A DNA stretch of 64,000 bases from Streptomyces beigongshangae (GTDB lineage: Bacteria > Actinomycetota > Actinomycetes > Streptomycetales > Streptomycetaceae): the NCBI RefSeq assembly GCF_019710745.1, contig NZ_JAHKJW010000009.1:21135-85134 (forward strand), read 5' to 3'. Below are positions 46,808-55,765 of this stretch, in pieces (position 1 is the first letter of the stretch; each line of letters opens with the position of its first letter). The position numbers and the translations under genes are program-made. The notes under the pieces are model-generated. The model was not told the origin of the DNA, ran no database searches, and worked only from the letters and a program-made list of their open reading frames with translations.

Positions 46808-48310
46808 ATGTCTGCTTCCGCCCGCACCGCCGGAAAGGCCCAGGATGCGGATGCGCCGGATCCGCGCCGGTGGATGGCGCTGATCGTCGCGTCGGTCGCC
46901 ACCCTCATGGTCGTGCTGGATGTGTCCATCGTGAACATCGCGCTGCCGCAGGCGCAGAGCGACCTCGGGATGGGGGACGCGAACCGCCAGTGGATGATCA
47001 CCGCCTACGCACTCGCTTTCGGGGGTCTGCTGCTCCTGGGCGGGCGCATCGCCGACTTCGCCGGCCGTAAGCGCGTCCTTGTCATCGGGCTGCTGGGCTT
47101 TGCCGCGGCCTCCATGCTCGGCGGCCTGGCACCCGACCCGGGCACCCTGTTCACCGCACGCGCCCTGCAGGGTGCCTTCGCCGCGCTCCTGGCACCCGCG
47201 GCGCTCTCCCTTGTCACCGTTGCCTTCACCGACCCCGGAGAACGTGCCAAGGCATTCGGGATCTTCGGCGCGTTCCAGGGCGGTGGCGGAGCCGTCGGGC
47301 TTCTCCTGGGCGGTGTCCTCACCGAGTACGCGGGCTGGCGCTGGTGCATGTACATCAACGTCCCCATCGCCCTGCTCGTCGCCCTCGCCGCCCGGCCCTT
47401 CGTCCGGGAGAGCCGCGCCGCGGGCGACCGGCACTACGACCTTCCCGGCACCCTGCTGGTGACCGGCGGGCTGGTCGCCCTCGTCCACGGCTTCACCCGG
47501 GCCGCCGACGGCGGAGGCTGGACGGCTCCCGCCACCGTGATCCTCCTGGCGTCCGCCGTCCTGCTGCTGACCGCGTTCGTGCTCGTGGAACGCCGTGCCG
47601 CCCATCCCCTGCTGCCGCTGCGAGTGGTCATGGAACGCAACCGTGCCGCAGTGTTCCTGGCCAACCTCCTCATCGGCGCCGGCATGTTCGGCATGAACCT
47701 CTTCATGACGTACTTCCTCCAGGTCAACCTCCACTACACCCCGCTGCAGGCCGGCATCGCCTTCCTGCCCTTCAGCGCCGGGATCATCGCCACCACCACA
47801 CTCGGCCCGCCCCTGGTCACCCGCTTCGGCCCCAGGCCCCTGATGGTCGCCGGCACCGCCCTGGCCACCGCAGGGCTGCTGTGGCTCACCCGCCTGGACA
47901 GCGCCTCCGGCTACACCGGGGAGGTCCTGCCGACCCAGATCCTCGTGAGTGCGGGCGTGGGCCTGTTCTTCCTGGCGGGCCCCGACGTCGCGCTGTCCGG
48001 CGTCGGCCCGCGCGACGTCGGAGTGGCCAGCGCCGCACTCACCACCAGCCAGCAGATCGGCGCGGCACTCGGCCCGGCACTCCTCAACACCCTCTACCTC
48101 GCCGCCGTCGCCGGCTACCTCGACCCCCGCACCCCGGCAGGCCGCGAAGCATCCCGCGCCCTGCAGCTTCAGGGCTTCCTGCACGGCTACCGCATCGCGT
48201 TCATCGTCGCCGGAGCACTCATGGCCGCAGCCGTCCTCATCCTGGCCGTCCTGGTGAAAACCCCCAAGACCCCCTCCGCTCAGCCCACCGACCCAGCCCT
48301 CGCCCACTGA
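46808..48310 (+). CDS. MFS efflux pump, 14-segment DHA2 (EmrB/QacA) type
   Basis: The protein has 500 residues from the ATG at 46808, with AGGAGA upstream. Fourteen hydrophobic segments are seen. Motifs of the DHA2 group include VATLMVVLDVSIVNIALPQA in the first segment, LLGGRIADFAGRKRVLVIGL between segments 2 and 3 (motif A) and ARALQGAFAALLAPAALSLV. It exports small hydrophobic molecules with proton exchange. It starts the operon with a methyltransferase (gap 15 bases) and an ene-reductase, and the divergent cupin-XRE gene is the likely repressor. Confidence 0.95.
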   Translation: MSASARTAGKAQDADAPDPRRWMALIVASVATLMVVLDVSIVNIALPQAQSDLGMGDANRQWMITAYALAFGGLLLLGGRIADFAGRKRVLVIGLLGFAAASMLGGLAPDPGTLFTARALQGAFAALLAPAALSLVTVAFTDPGERAKAFGIFGAFQGGGGAVGLLLGGVLTEYAGWRWCMYINVPIALLVALAARPFVRESRAAGDRHYDLPGTLLVTGGLVALVHGFTRAADGGGWTAPATVILLASAVLLLTAFVLVERRAAHPLLPLRVVMERNRAAVFLANLLIGAGMFGMNLFMTYFLQVNLHYTPLQAGIAFLPFSAGIIATTTLGPPLVTRFGPRPLMVAGTALATAGLLWLTRLDSASGYTGEVLPTQILVSAGVGLFFLAGPDVALSGVGPRDVGVASAALTTSQQIGAALGPALLNTLYLAAVAGYLDPRTPAGREASRALQLQGFLHGYRIAFIVAGALMAAAVLILAVLVKTPKTPSAQPTDPALAH

Positions 48311-48325
48311 CCGAAAGGCCACCCG

Positions 48326-48976
48326 ATGCAAGACCCCACCCACGACGCGCAAGCCCCGTCCGAAGCGGCCCGGTTCTGGGAGAACCTCTACCGCGGCAAG
48401 GACGCCGTGCGGAAGGGCAACCCCAACCCGGTACTCGCCGAAACCGCAGCCCGCCTCTCTCCTCCCGGACACGCTCTGGACCTGGGATGCGGCGAAGGCG
48501 GCGACACCGTCTGGCTCGCCACCCACGGCTGGCACGTCACCGCCGTCGACATCGCCCCCACCGCACTGCAGCGCCTCACACAGCACGCAGCCCGCGCAGG
48601 CGTCACCGACCGGGTGTCCGTCCAGCGGAACGACCTCGCCGAAGCCTTCCCCACCGGCACGTTCGACCTCGTCTCCGCCCAGTACCTCCAGACCCCCTAC
48701 GACCTCCCCCGTGCCGACATCCTGCGCCGGGCCGCTCACGCCCTCGCCCCCGGCGGGCTCCTGCTCGTCGTCGACCACGGCTCGGTCCGTCCCTGGGCCT
48801 GGAACACCGACCCCGACACCCGCTTCCCCCGCCCCGAAGAGATCTTCAACGAACTCGCGCTGGACCCCGCCCGGTTCACCCCTGTCCGCCTGGCCACCCC
48901 CGAACGCGAAGCGACCGGCCCCAACGGCCGGACAGCAACCGTGACCGACACCGTCGTCACCATCCGGCGCACCTGA
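48326..48976 (+). CDS. SAM-dependent methyltransferase
   Basis: The protein has 216 residues, from an ATG 15 bases after the efflux gene. Motif I is ALDLGCGEGGDTVWLA, followed by VTAVDIAPTAL, FDLVSAQYLQ and LAPGGLLLVVDHG. The pattern resembles thiopurine or tellurite-type class I methyltransferases that detoxify small molecules, which suits its place between an exporter and an oxidoreductase. Substrate not known. Confidence 0.9.
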   Translation: MQDPTHDAQAPSEAARFWENLYRGKDAVRKGNPNPVLAETAARLSPPGHALDLGCGEGGDTVWLATHGWHVTAVDIAPTALQRLTQHAARAGVTDRVSVQRNDLAEAFPTGTFDLVSAQYLQTPYDLPRADILRRAAHALAPGGLLLVVDHGSVRPWAWNTDPDTRFPRPEEIFNELALDPARFTPVRLATPEREATGPNGRTATVTDTVVTIRRT

Positions 48977-49049
48977 GAACCCCCACCCGACCCGCACCCC
49001 CGGCTGCGCCCCCCTCGCGACGCGCGCAGCCCACACTCAAGGAGATCCC

Positions 49050-50117
49050 ATGGCAGACCTGTTCTCACCGGTGACCGTCGGCAAATGGACACTGGACAAC
49101 CGCATCGTCATGGCACCCATGACCCGCAACCGCGCCACCCCCGACGGCGTACCGACCCGCCTCATGGCCGACTACTACGGGCAGCGGGCCACCGCCGGAC
49201 TGATCATCACCGAAGGCGTGCAGCCCAGCACCGTGGGCCAGGGATACATGAACTCACCCGGCCTGCACACCCCCGCCCAGACCGCCGCCTGGCGCACCGT
49301 CGCCGACGCCGTCCACCAGCACGGCGGGCGCATCGTCGCGCAGATCATGCACGCCGGACGCATCTCGCACCCCGACAACAAGCACCACGCCGAAACCGTC
49401 GCCCCCAGCGCCGTCGCCGCACCCGGCGAGATGTTCACCGCCACCGGCCCCCAGCCCCACCCCACCCCCCGCGCCCTGGGCACCGACGAGATCCCCGCCG
49501 TCATCGACGAGTACGCCCGCGCCGCACGGGCCGCCGCCGACGCCGGACTCGACGGCATCGAGCTCCACGCCGCCAACGGCTACCTGCTCCACCAGTTCCT
49601 CGCCCCCAACACCAACCAGCGCACCGACTCCTACGGCGGCACCCCCCAGGCACGCGCCCGCTTCGTCACCGAGGTCGCCCAGGCCGTCTCGGACGCCATC
49701 GGCAGCGAACGCGTCGGCATCCGCATCTCACCCGCCATCAACCTCCACGGCACCGTCGAGGACGACGCGGACGACACCGCCGCCACCTACCGCACGCTCG
49801 TCGACGCCCTCTCCACCATGGGTCTGGCCTACCTGCACACCATCGGAGACCCCACCACACCCCTCATCGAGGACCTCTCCCGACGCTTCGCCGGATCCCG
49901 CATCGTCAGCAACGGCTGGGACCCCGTCACCGACGCCACCATCGCCCAGGCCCTGCTCGACAACGACCAGGCAGACCTCGTCGCCGTCGGACGCGCCTTC
50001 ATCGCCAACCCCGACCTCGTCCACCGCTGGAAGACCCGGGCACCCTTGAACCAGCCCGACGTGAACACGTTCTACGGCGGCGACCACCGCGGCTACACCG
50101 ACTACCCAGCCCTCTGA
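49050..50117 (+). CDS. Old Yellow Enzyme family alkene reductase
   Basis: The protein has 355 residues from the ATG at 49050, with AAGGAG upstream. It follows the FMN-dependent OYE family: DNRIVMAPMTRNRATPDGVP near the N-terminus, IELHAANGYLLHQFLAP with the His-Asn substrate pair, TNQRTDSYGGTPQARARFV and LVAVGRAFIANPDLV for phosphate binding. It reduces electron-poor double bonds (enones, nitro compounds) with NADPH. It ends the detoxification operon. Confidence 0.95.
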   Translation: MADLFSPVTVGKWTLDNRIVMAPMTRNRATPDGVPTRLMADYYGQRATAGLIITEGVQPSTVGQGYMNSPGLHTPAQTAAWRTVADAVHQHGGRIVAQIMHAGRISHPDNKHHAETVAPSAVAAPGEMFTATGPQPHPTPRALGTDEIPAVIDEYARAARAAADAGLDGIELHAANGYLLHQFLAPNTNQRTDSYGGTPQARARFVTEVAQAVSDAIGSERVGIRISPAINLHGTVEDDADDTAATYRTLVDALSTMGLAYLHTIGDPTTPLIEDLSRRFAGSRIVSNGWDPVTDATIAQALLDNDQADLVAVGRAFIANPDLVHRWKTRAPLNQPDVNTFYGGDHRGYTDYPAL

Positions 50118-50154
50118 CAAGGCCGCATCCAGCCCTCCCGTAGGGGGCCGGGCC

Positions 50155-50188
50155 GGGGGCCATCCCCGCGGGCGCGGGGATGGCCCCC
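50155..50188. terminator. Perfect hairpin between convergent genes
   Basis: GGGGGCCATCCCCGC and its complement form a 15-bp perfect stem around a GGGC loop, 37 bases after the ene-reductase stop and 231 bases from the end of the convergent RidA gene. It is likely a bidirectional terminator. Confidence 0.8.
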
Positions 50189-50419
50189 ACCTGGCCGACA
50201 ACGACTCCGCGGCCCCGAGGAACTGAGCCCGTCTCGTCCCGCGCGCCTTCGCCTCCCGCCACTGCCCGGCGTGCACCGAGCACATCGCACAGCGCCCCCG
50301 GCAGGGCCACGTGCATTTTCCTCGCCTTCACCGCCGTCGCCGCGACCCTCATGTGCCATCACAGACTCGCCAAGTGCAGGAAGGCGCTCCGGCCACCCGA
50401 TCCGACACGCCGCTCGAAG

Positions 50420-50830
50420 TCAGCCAGGCAGCGCCACGGTGAGATCCACCTCGACGAGCTGTCCGGAAAAGCCCAGCTGGGCAACGCCCAGGAGCGTGCT
50501 GGCGGTGGTGAACGCCGGCCCCAGGGCAGACTCGGTGAGCCGGCGCCATACGGCTCCGAGAGCGTCCCTCTCCTCGCTCCGCACGTAGATCACCGACCGC
50601 ACCACGTGGTGCGGCTGGGCGCTCGCCGCGGCCAGGGCGGTGAGCGCGTTCGCGACCACCTGGTCGACCTGCGCCTCCAGAGAACCGGCACCGACGAGGT
50701 CACCGTTCCGGTCAAGCGGGCACTGGCCCGCCAGGTAGGCCGTACGCCCTGCCTCCACCACCGTGACGTGGTGGTAGCCGGGCGTTCCGTGCAGCTGCTC
50801 GGGGTTGATGCGGGCGATCTTCTCAGCCAT
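50420..50830 (-). CDS. RidA family deaminase-like protein
   Basis: The protein has 136 residues from the ATG at 50830. It follows the YjgF/RidA fold: YHHVTVVEAGRTAYLAGQCP, LEAQVDQVVANALTALAAAS and VRSVIYVRSEERDALGAVW, with the Arg of VRSVIYVR in the place of the catalytic Arg. RidA proteins hydrolyse reactive enamine or imine intermediates. It points away from the biosynthetic cluster and is probably unrelated. Confidence 0.88.
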   Translation of the reverse strand: MAEKIARINPEQLHGTPGYHHVTVVEAGRTAYLAGQCPLDRNGDLVGAGSLEAQVDQVVANALTALAAASAQPHHVVRSVIYVRSEERDALGAVWRRLTESALGPAFTTASTLLGVAQLGFSGQLVEVDLTVALPG

Positions 50831-51444
50831 GCCCGCGAGTCTGCCTGGCGTGGTGTCGGCGCGCACCGCAATTTCTCCACCGGCAAGCACTCCACAGCGA
50901 CCCGGGGTCGAGGAACGGGCCCAGCGCTGGGGCTGGGGCTGGGGAGGTGAACGCCGGGCAGCCCGTCGAGCAGGTCGGCCTGGACGGTGCGGATGCCGTC
51001 GGCCGGCCTCCGGGGCCCGGGACGCGGGCACCGGGGCCCGGGACGCGGCGGACTGTGATCCACCAGCCGGGAGTGCCACGACGGCAGAGCCCGGGTGCTG
51101 GTCGCGGTCGTGCGCGAGAACCTCGACCAGCGTCTCTCGCCAGCCCACCGAAGGCATTCAGTGGTAACGGCATTTCGGTCCAGGGTTGACAGCATGCGAT
51201 GAAATGTCTTCGGCCATGACTTGAAGGATCCCCTTGTGGATCGTTCAACTGCCGTGCAGCGCAGGTGTGGAACGGTTGGGTCCGGGCCCCGCGCTCCGGA
51301 CCGCCCGGCCCTCTTCCTGCCCGTGTCGCCTCCGGTTGCGACCGACCGTACGCCGTGGCGCGGCGTCTCTTTCGGGCCGCCCAAGGAAAACCATGGGGCG
51401 GACATACATCAGGTAAGGATCATTTGGGATCACCCGGCATCACC
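50831..51444. other. Long gap before the biosynthetic cluster
   Basis: No gene is recognised over about 600 bases. On the minus strand, 50946 to 51150 has some coding flavour (TLVEVLAHDRDQHPGSAVV) broken into several frames, so part of it may be a dead gene. From about 51160 the sequence turns AT-richer, as expected for a promoter region. Confidence 0.4.
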
Positions 51445-51471
51445 TTCAGTGGCTGAAATGTCACTCAGTGA
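51445..51471. promoter_or_regulatory. Two adjacent inverted repeats upstream of the cluster
   Basis: TTCAG-TGG-CTGAA (51445-51457) and TCACT-C-AGTGA (51461-51471) are both perfect inverted repeats, four bases apart, about 110 bases before the ketoacyl synthase start, in the most AT-rich stretch nearby. They are candidate operators for a cluster regulator. Confidence 0.5.
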
Positions 51472-51580
51472 TACCAATCACAAGCAGTGGGGCGATTGTT
51501 TACTGGCGTAGGGCTGCGGTAGACGGAAGCCCACAGCACCGATTGGTCATTCCAGGAGCAATGCTCAAAAAGGGGAATCC

Positions 51581-52570
51581 ATGCCGAATGGAATACTTCG
51601 TGTCGCCGGACACGTGCCGTCCCGTGTCGTGGACAACCAGCGGATCGGCGCCTGGACGGCAACCGGCGAGGAATGGATCGAGGAGCGTACCGGCGTCCGT
51701 GAACGGCGGTACGTGGACGGGGAATCGGCGACGTCCGACCTGGCCGCGGCCGCCGCGACCCGGTTGCTGAGCCCTCCGCACGGAACCCCGTACGAGCCGA
51801 GCGAGATCGACGCGCTGATCGTGGCGACCACGACCCCGGACCAGCCCCAGCCGGCGACCGCCGTGTTCGTGCAGGCGCAGCTCGGGCTGGGCAGTGTGCC
51901 GGCCTTCGACCTGAACGCCGTCTGCTCCGGCTTCCTGTACGCCCTGGATGTGGCCGACGCGATGCTGTGCGCCCACCGCGCCTGGCGCAACGTCCTGGTC
52001 ATCGGGGCGGACACCTATTCGACGATCATGGACCGGACGGACCGCAGGACGGTCAGCCTCTTCGGTGACGGTGCGGGCGCCGTACTGGTGGGACGCGTCC
52101 CCGACGGCTACGGCATCCACGCCACCTCCCTGCTCGCGGACGGGACGACCGCCGACCACGTCCGGGTCGAGGGCGGCGGCTCGCGACGGCCGGCCGCCAC
52201 CCTTCAGGACCCGGCCGCCCACTACTTCCGGATGAACGGACGGGCCGTCAAGGAGTGGGCCGTGCAGCATGTGCCCAAGGCCGTGCACCAGGCGCTGGAC
52301 GAGTCCGGCATGCGCCTCGACGACATCGACCGCGCGGTCTTCCACCAGGGCAACCTGCGACTGGTCCACACGCTCGCCGACACGCTGGGCATCGACTCCC
52401 GCAAGGTCGCCGTCACCGCGGACCGCTACGGCAACACCGCCGCCGCCTCCATCCCGTTGACCCTGAGCGAGAGCCACCGCGCCGCGCCACTGAACCGCGG
52501 CGAGCGCGTCCTGATGGCCTCCGTCGGCGGCGGCATGACGGCCGGCGCGGCCGTCATGACCTGGTACTGA
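51581..52570 (+). CDS. Beta-ketoacyl synthase III (FabH-like)
   Basis: The protein has 329 residues from the ATG at 51581, with AAAAGGGGAA upstream. The KAS III triad is complete: Cys115 in NAVCSGFLYAL, His255 in FHQGN, and Asn285 in YGNTAAAS. It joins an acyl-CoA starter to a malonyl unit. The usual FabH HQAN reads HQGN here, and sequence outside the active site differs from housekeeping FabH, so a dedicated secondary-metabolism role is likely. No ACP gene is nearby, so the carrier must come from elsewhere or the enzyme uses CoA. It is the first gene of the cluster. Confidence 0.9.
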   Translation: MPNGILRVAGHVPSRVVDNQRIGAWTATGEEWIEERTGVRERRYVDGESATSDLAAAAATRLLSPPHGTPYEPSEIDALIVATTTPDQPQPATAVFVQAQLGLGSVPAFDLNAVCSGFLYALDVADAMLCAHRAWRNVLVIGADTYSTIMDRTDRRTVSLFGDGAGAVLVGRVPDGYGIHATSLLADGTTADHVRVEGGGSRRPAATLQDPAAHYFRMNGRAVKEWAVQHVPKAVHQALDESGMRLDDIDRAVFHQGNLRLVHTLADTLGIDSRKVAVTADRYGNTAAASIPLTLSESHRAAPLNRGERVLMASVGGGMTAGAAVMTWY

Positions 52571-52596
52571 CCGCCCTCACGGACCGGTCGCACAAC

Positions 52597-52650
52597 AGGC
52601 ACGGCAGGCAGGACAGGCACAGCAAGCAGGACAGGCACGACAGGCGGCAC
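52597..52650. repeat. 18-bp tandem repeat between ketoacyl synthase and aminotransferase
   Basis: Three contiguous 18-base units of the form AGGCACRRCARGCRGSAC lie in the 131-base gap. They encode no evident peptide and lie before the aminotransferase ribosome binding site. Confidence 0.75.
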
Positions 52651-52701
52651 GGGCGGGTCACCCGCCGCACGACTTCCCTCACGCACAGCTAGGAGACACA
52701 C

Positions 52702-53979
52702 ATGCTTCCCACGGTCAGTCACGGTGACGGCCTCCACGTCTACGACACCGATGGCCGGGAGTACCTGGACGGCTGCTCCGGAGCGATCAACACCAACCTC
52801 GGGCACGGGCTCACCGAGGTCACCTCCCGCATGCACCAGCAGCTCGACGCCATCAGCTTCGCGTACCGCACCCAGTTCACCTCCGAGCCGCTGGAGCGGC
52901 TCTCCGGGCTGCTCACGGACCTCGCTCCGGGCAGTCTCGGCAACCCCCTCTACTGCAACTCGGGCTCCGAGGCGATCGAGATGGCGCTGCGCCTGACGAC
53001 CTTGTTCCACGCGCAGGCATACCGGCCCTTCAAGTGCACGGTGCTGACCGAGGAACCCAGCTACCACGGGATGACCGCCGGTGCGCTCAGCGCCTCCGGA
53101 CATCCCCTGCGCAAGCACAACCTCACGCCCCTGCTGGCGAACCAGGCGACCGTCGCCAAGGTGCGTCCCCGGCACGGCGAGATGCGCGCGGACGTCGAGC
53201 AGTGGGAACGGGCCATCGACGAGGTGCAGGCGCAGAACCTGGCCGCCGTGATCGTCGAGCCGGTCGGCGGAGCGTCCTCGGGAGCCGTCCCGTGCGACCC
53301 GGCCGTCCTTCGCAGGCTGCGCGAACTCGCCGACCGCGACGGCTTCCTGCTGATCGCCGACGAGGTCATGACCGGCCTCGGCAGGACCGGCGCGTGGTTC
53401 GGCTGCGACCACTCCGGGGTCGTCCCCGACGTGATGGTGCTCGGCAAGGGCATGACCGCCGGATACGCGCCGCTGTCCGCCGTCCTGGTCCGCGACGAGA
53501 TCGCCGCCGCCTTCGACCAGCCGCTGGGCTCCGTGCTGTTCGGACACACGATGGCCGGTGCGCCGCTCGCCGCCGTGGCAGGCCTGGCCACCGTCGAGTA
53601 CCTGAAGGAGCACGACATCCCCGCTCGCGCGGAGCGCTCCGGCCGCTACCTGCGCACGCTGCTGGACGCCGTCGCCGCCCGCCACGCCGTGGTGCGCGAC
53701 GTCCGCGGCCGGGGCCTGCAACTCGCCCTGGGCCTGCACGCCGACCCCGACCGCTCGCCCGGCGTCGCACACGACCTGGTGCGGACGGCCCGGGACAACG
53801 GACTGCTGCTGTACCCGTCCGGTGTGAACGCCCTGACGGAGTCCGTGATGGTGGCACCCCCACTGAACAGCACCGAGGCCGAGCTGGAGGAGCTGACGGT
53901 CCGTCTGGACCGCAGTCTGGCCGCCCTCACGCCGGCCCCCGCCGCACAGGTCCACGAACTGGCCCCCGCCGCCCGCTGA
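52702..53979 (+). CDS. Class III PLP-dependent aminotransferase
   Basis: The protein has 425 residues from the ATG at 52702, with TAGGAG upstream. The class III fold is clear: DGCSGAINTNLGHGL, YCNSGSEAIEMALRL, VIVEPVGGASSGAVP, LIADEVMTGLGRTGAWFGCD and VLGKGMTAGYAPLSA with PLP-binding Lys249. Such enzymes convert keto groups, often at beta or omega positions, to amines. Here it would aminate the ketoacyl synthase product or a derivative, giving a beta- or omega-amino acid. It shares the transcript with the acyl-CoA dehydrogenase, 63 bases later. Confidence 0.93.
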   Translation: MLPTVSHGDGLHVYDTDGREYLDGCSGAINTNLGHGLTEVTSRMHQQLDAISFAYRTQFTSEPLERLSGLLTDLAPGSLGNPLYCNSGSEAIEMALRLTTLFHAQAYRPFKCTVLTEEPSYHGMTAGALSASGHPLRKHNLTPLLANQATVAKVRPRHGEMRADVEQWERAIDEVQAQNLAAVIVEPVGGASSGAVPCDPAVLRRLRELADRDGFLLIADEVMTGLGRTGAWFGCDHSGVVPDVMVLGKGMTAGYAPLSAVLVRDEIAAAFDQPLGSVLFGHTMAGAPLAAVAGLATVEYLKEHDIPARAERSGRYLRTLLDAVAARHAVVRDVRGRGLQLALGLHADPDRSPGVAHDLVRTARDNGLLLYPSGVNALTESVMVAPPLNSTEAELEELTVRLDRSLAALTPAPAAQVHELAPAAR

Positions 53980-54042
53980 ACCGATCCCTGCGCGCGACCC
54001 GTCGACCGACCCCCACCACATCCGAAAGGAACACCAACACCC

Positions 54043-55188
54043 ATGCTCCAGCACTTCACCGACCCGGCCCTGCGCGCACGCTACGCCGACCTGGCCGCCG
54101 CCTCCGTCGCCAAGCGCGCCGACGACTGCCGGGCGCAGGGCATCCTGGACCGCGAGTCCTGGCAGGAGATCAGCGACGCCGGAATATGGCGGCTGGCCGT
54201 GGACCGGCGATGGGGCGGCGACGGCGGCACCTGGTGGGACTTCACCGCCGCCTTCGAGGGCGTCGCGGCGGGGGGCCGCGACCTCGGCTTCTCCCTGTCC
54301 ATGGTGGCGCAGGCGGGGCTGATCCGTTCCCTGCTCATTTACGGCACGGACGACCAGAAGGGCTACTGGCTGCCCCGGCTGCTGTCCGGGGAGGTCGGCG
54401 CCACCGCTCTGACGGAGACCACCGGCGGCTCGGACGTCACCCGGATCAGGACGTCCGCCGCCCGCGACGGCGACATCTACCGCCTCAACGGCCACAAGGA
54501 CCACATCACCAACGGCCCCGTCGCCGACATGGCCCTGGTCCTGGGCCGAGTGCCCGAGCAGGGCGCCCGGGACATCACCCTGTTCATGGTCGACCTCCAC
54601 GACGAGGGCGTCACCCAGGGACCCGTGGAGCGCATGATCGGCAACCAGACCAGCCCGACCGGACCCATCGCCTTCGACAATGTGCGGGTGGACGCCCGGC
54701 ACCTGGTCGGCGAGATCGGCGCGGGCATCGAGGCGATCTACAACACCATCGCCCTCGACCGGCTGCTGTACGGGGTGCTGGCCGCGGCCTACCTCGACCC
54801 CCACCTGGACGAGGTGCTCGCGTATGCGCGCCGGCGGCAGGCTTTCAAGCAGCCGATCGCCGACCACCAGTACGTCCAGGGCCGCATCACCGACGCCAAG
54901 TTCGCCATCGAGGCGACCCGCTATGTCTCCTACGGCGCCCTGGACGCCCTGTTGCGCGGTGACAGGCAGGCGTCGCTGTTGTGCTCCACCGCCAAGTACC
55001 ACGCCGGCGAGACGCTCAGGCTCGGCACCGAGACCGCACTGCGTGTCTACGGCCACCTCGGCTACATGGACGGTCCCGCCGCACACGCCCTCCAGGACGC
55101 CCTGGGCACCCTCATCGCCGGCGGTACCGCGGAGATGCAGCGCAAGAACGTCTTCAACCAGATGCGGGCCCTGGCGCAGGCCTCCTGA
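54043..55188 (+). CDS. Acyl-CoA dehydrogenase-like flavoprotein, unusual active site
   Basis: The protein has 381 residues. The acyl-CoA dehydrogenase fold is clear: ATALTETTGGSDVTRIRTSA, ALDRLLYGVLAAAYLDPHLD, QAFKQPIADHQYVQGRITDAK and GHLGYMDGPAAHALQDALG. The catalytic Glu that precedes the C-terminal GT is Gly360 here (IAGGTAE). Asp239 in ALDRLLYG stands near the place where isovaleryl-CoA dehydrogenases keep their Glu, so the base may have moved. It probably desaturates, or otherwise oxidises, a branched or amino-substituted acyl thioester. The alignment was made by eye. Confidence 0.88.
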   Translation: MLQHFTDPALRARYADLAAASVAKRADDCRAQGILDRESWQEISDAGIWRLAVDRRWGGDGGTWWDFTAAFEGVAAGGRDLGFSLSMVAQAGLIRSLLIYGTDDQKGYWLPRLLSGEVGATALTETTGGSDVTRIRTSAARDGDIYRLNGHKDHITNGPVADMALVLGRVPEQGARDITLFMVDLHDEGVTQGPVERMIGNQTSPTGPIAFDNVRVDARHLVGEIGAGIEAIYNTIALDRLLYGVLAAAYLDPHLDEVLAYARRRQAFKQPIADHQYVQGRITDAKFAIEATRYVSYGALDALLRGDRQASLLCSTAKYHAGETLRLGTETALRVYGHLGYMDGPAAHALQDALGTLIAGGTAEMQRKNVFNQMRALAQAS

Positions 55189-55254
55189 CCCTGGCCGCCC
55201 CGCCCCCTCAGCACGTCCGCCCGAGCCGGCCGCCCATCCGTCCGAAAGGCACCC

Positions 55255-55671
55255 ATGTCCGACACCACCGCCCCGCCGCGTCCCGCCCTCGACTCCCTCG
55301 TCGGCTCCTCGGCCACCCGCCACCACGTGGTCGGGCCCCGCGACTCCGCGACCGCCTGGGACAACGACGTCGACGTCCTCGCCACTCCCGTCCTGTTGTG
55401 GCTCGGTGAGGTCACCGCCATGGACGTCGTGCGCGACGAGGTCACCGCGCCCTGGATGACGGTGGGCCTCAACCACGACTCCGCGCACGTGGCCCCGACG
55501 CCGGTCGGCGAGGAGATCACCGTCACCGCCACGCTGACCGGCGTGGACGGCAAGGTCCTGACCTTCGACGTGGAGGCACGCGACAGCCGTGCCGTCATCC
55601 TGCGCGGTGTGCACGGCCGGGCCGTCGTCCACCGCGGGGCGTTCGAGAGGAAGCTGGCCGAACGCGCCTGA
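55255..55671 (+). CDS. FlK-like hot-dog thioesterase
   Basis: The protein has 138 residues from the ATG at 55255. It resembles the fluoroacetyl-CoA thioesterase FlK group: ATPVLLWLGEVTAMDVV, VGLNHDSAHVAPTPVGEEIT with the conserved His, and ILRGVHGRAVVHRGAFERKL at the end. It likely frees an acyl or aminoacyl product from its thioester before the ATP-grasp step. The catalytic details of FlK itself need not apply. A strong hairpin follows eight bases later. Confidence 0.8.
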   Translation: MSDTTAPPRPALDSLVGSSATRHHVVGPRDSATAWDNDVDVLATPVLLWLGEVTAMDVVRDEVTAPWMTVGLNHDSAHVAPTPVGEEITVTATLTGVDGKVLTFDVEARDSRAVILRGVHGRAVVHRGAFERKLAERA

Positions 55672-55678
55672 TTTCTGG

Positions 55679-55710
55679 CCGTGGGGACCGCCGCGGGGCG
55701 GTCCCCACGG
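55679..55710 (+). terminator. Strong hairpin inside the biosynthetic cluster
   Basis: A 14-bp perfect stem (CCGTGGGGACCGCC and its complement) with a GCGG loop starts eight bases after the thioesterase stop and 56 bases before the ATP-grasp start. It could end or attenuate the first transcript, so the ATP-grasp gene may have its own promoter or be made at a lower level. Confidence 0.75.
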
Positions 55711-55765
55711 TTGCCCTACGGCACCCGTACGAGCCTGCAGCAGCACTCGCGCGAAAGGAATCTCC

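Noticed and set aside
46793..49036. Long minus-strand open frame over the efflux operon
   Set aside because: The translation is Gly/Glu-rich shadow coding and overlaps three clear genes on the plus strand.
50946..51150. Possible dead regulator gene on the minus strand
   Set aside because: Short coding-like pieces fall in several frames, too weak to name a family.
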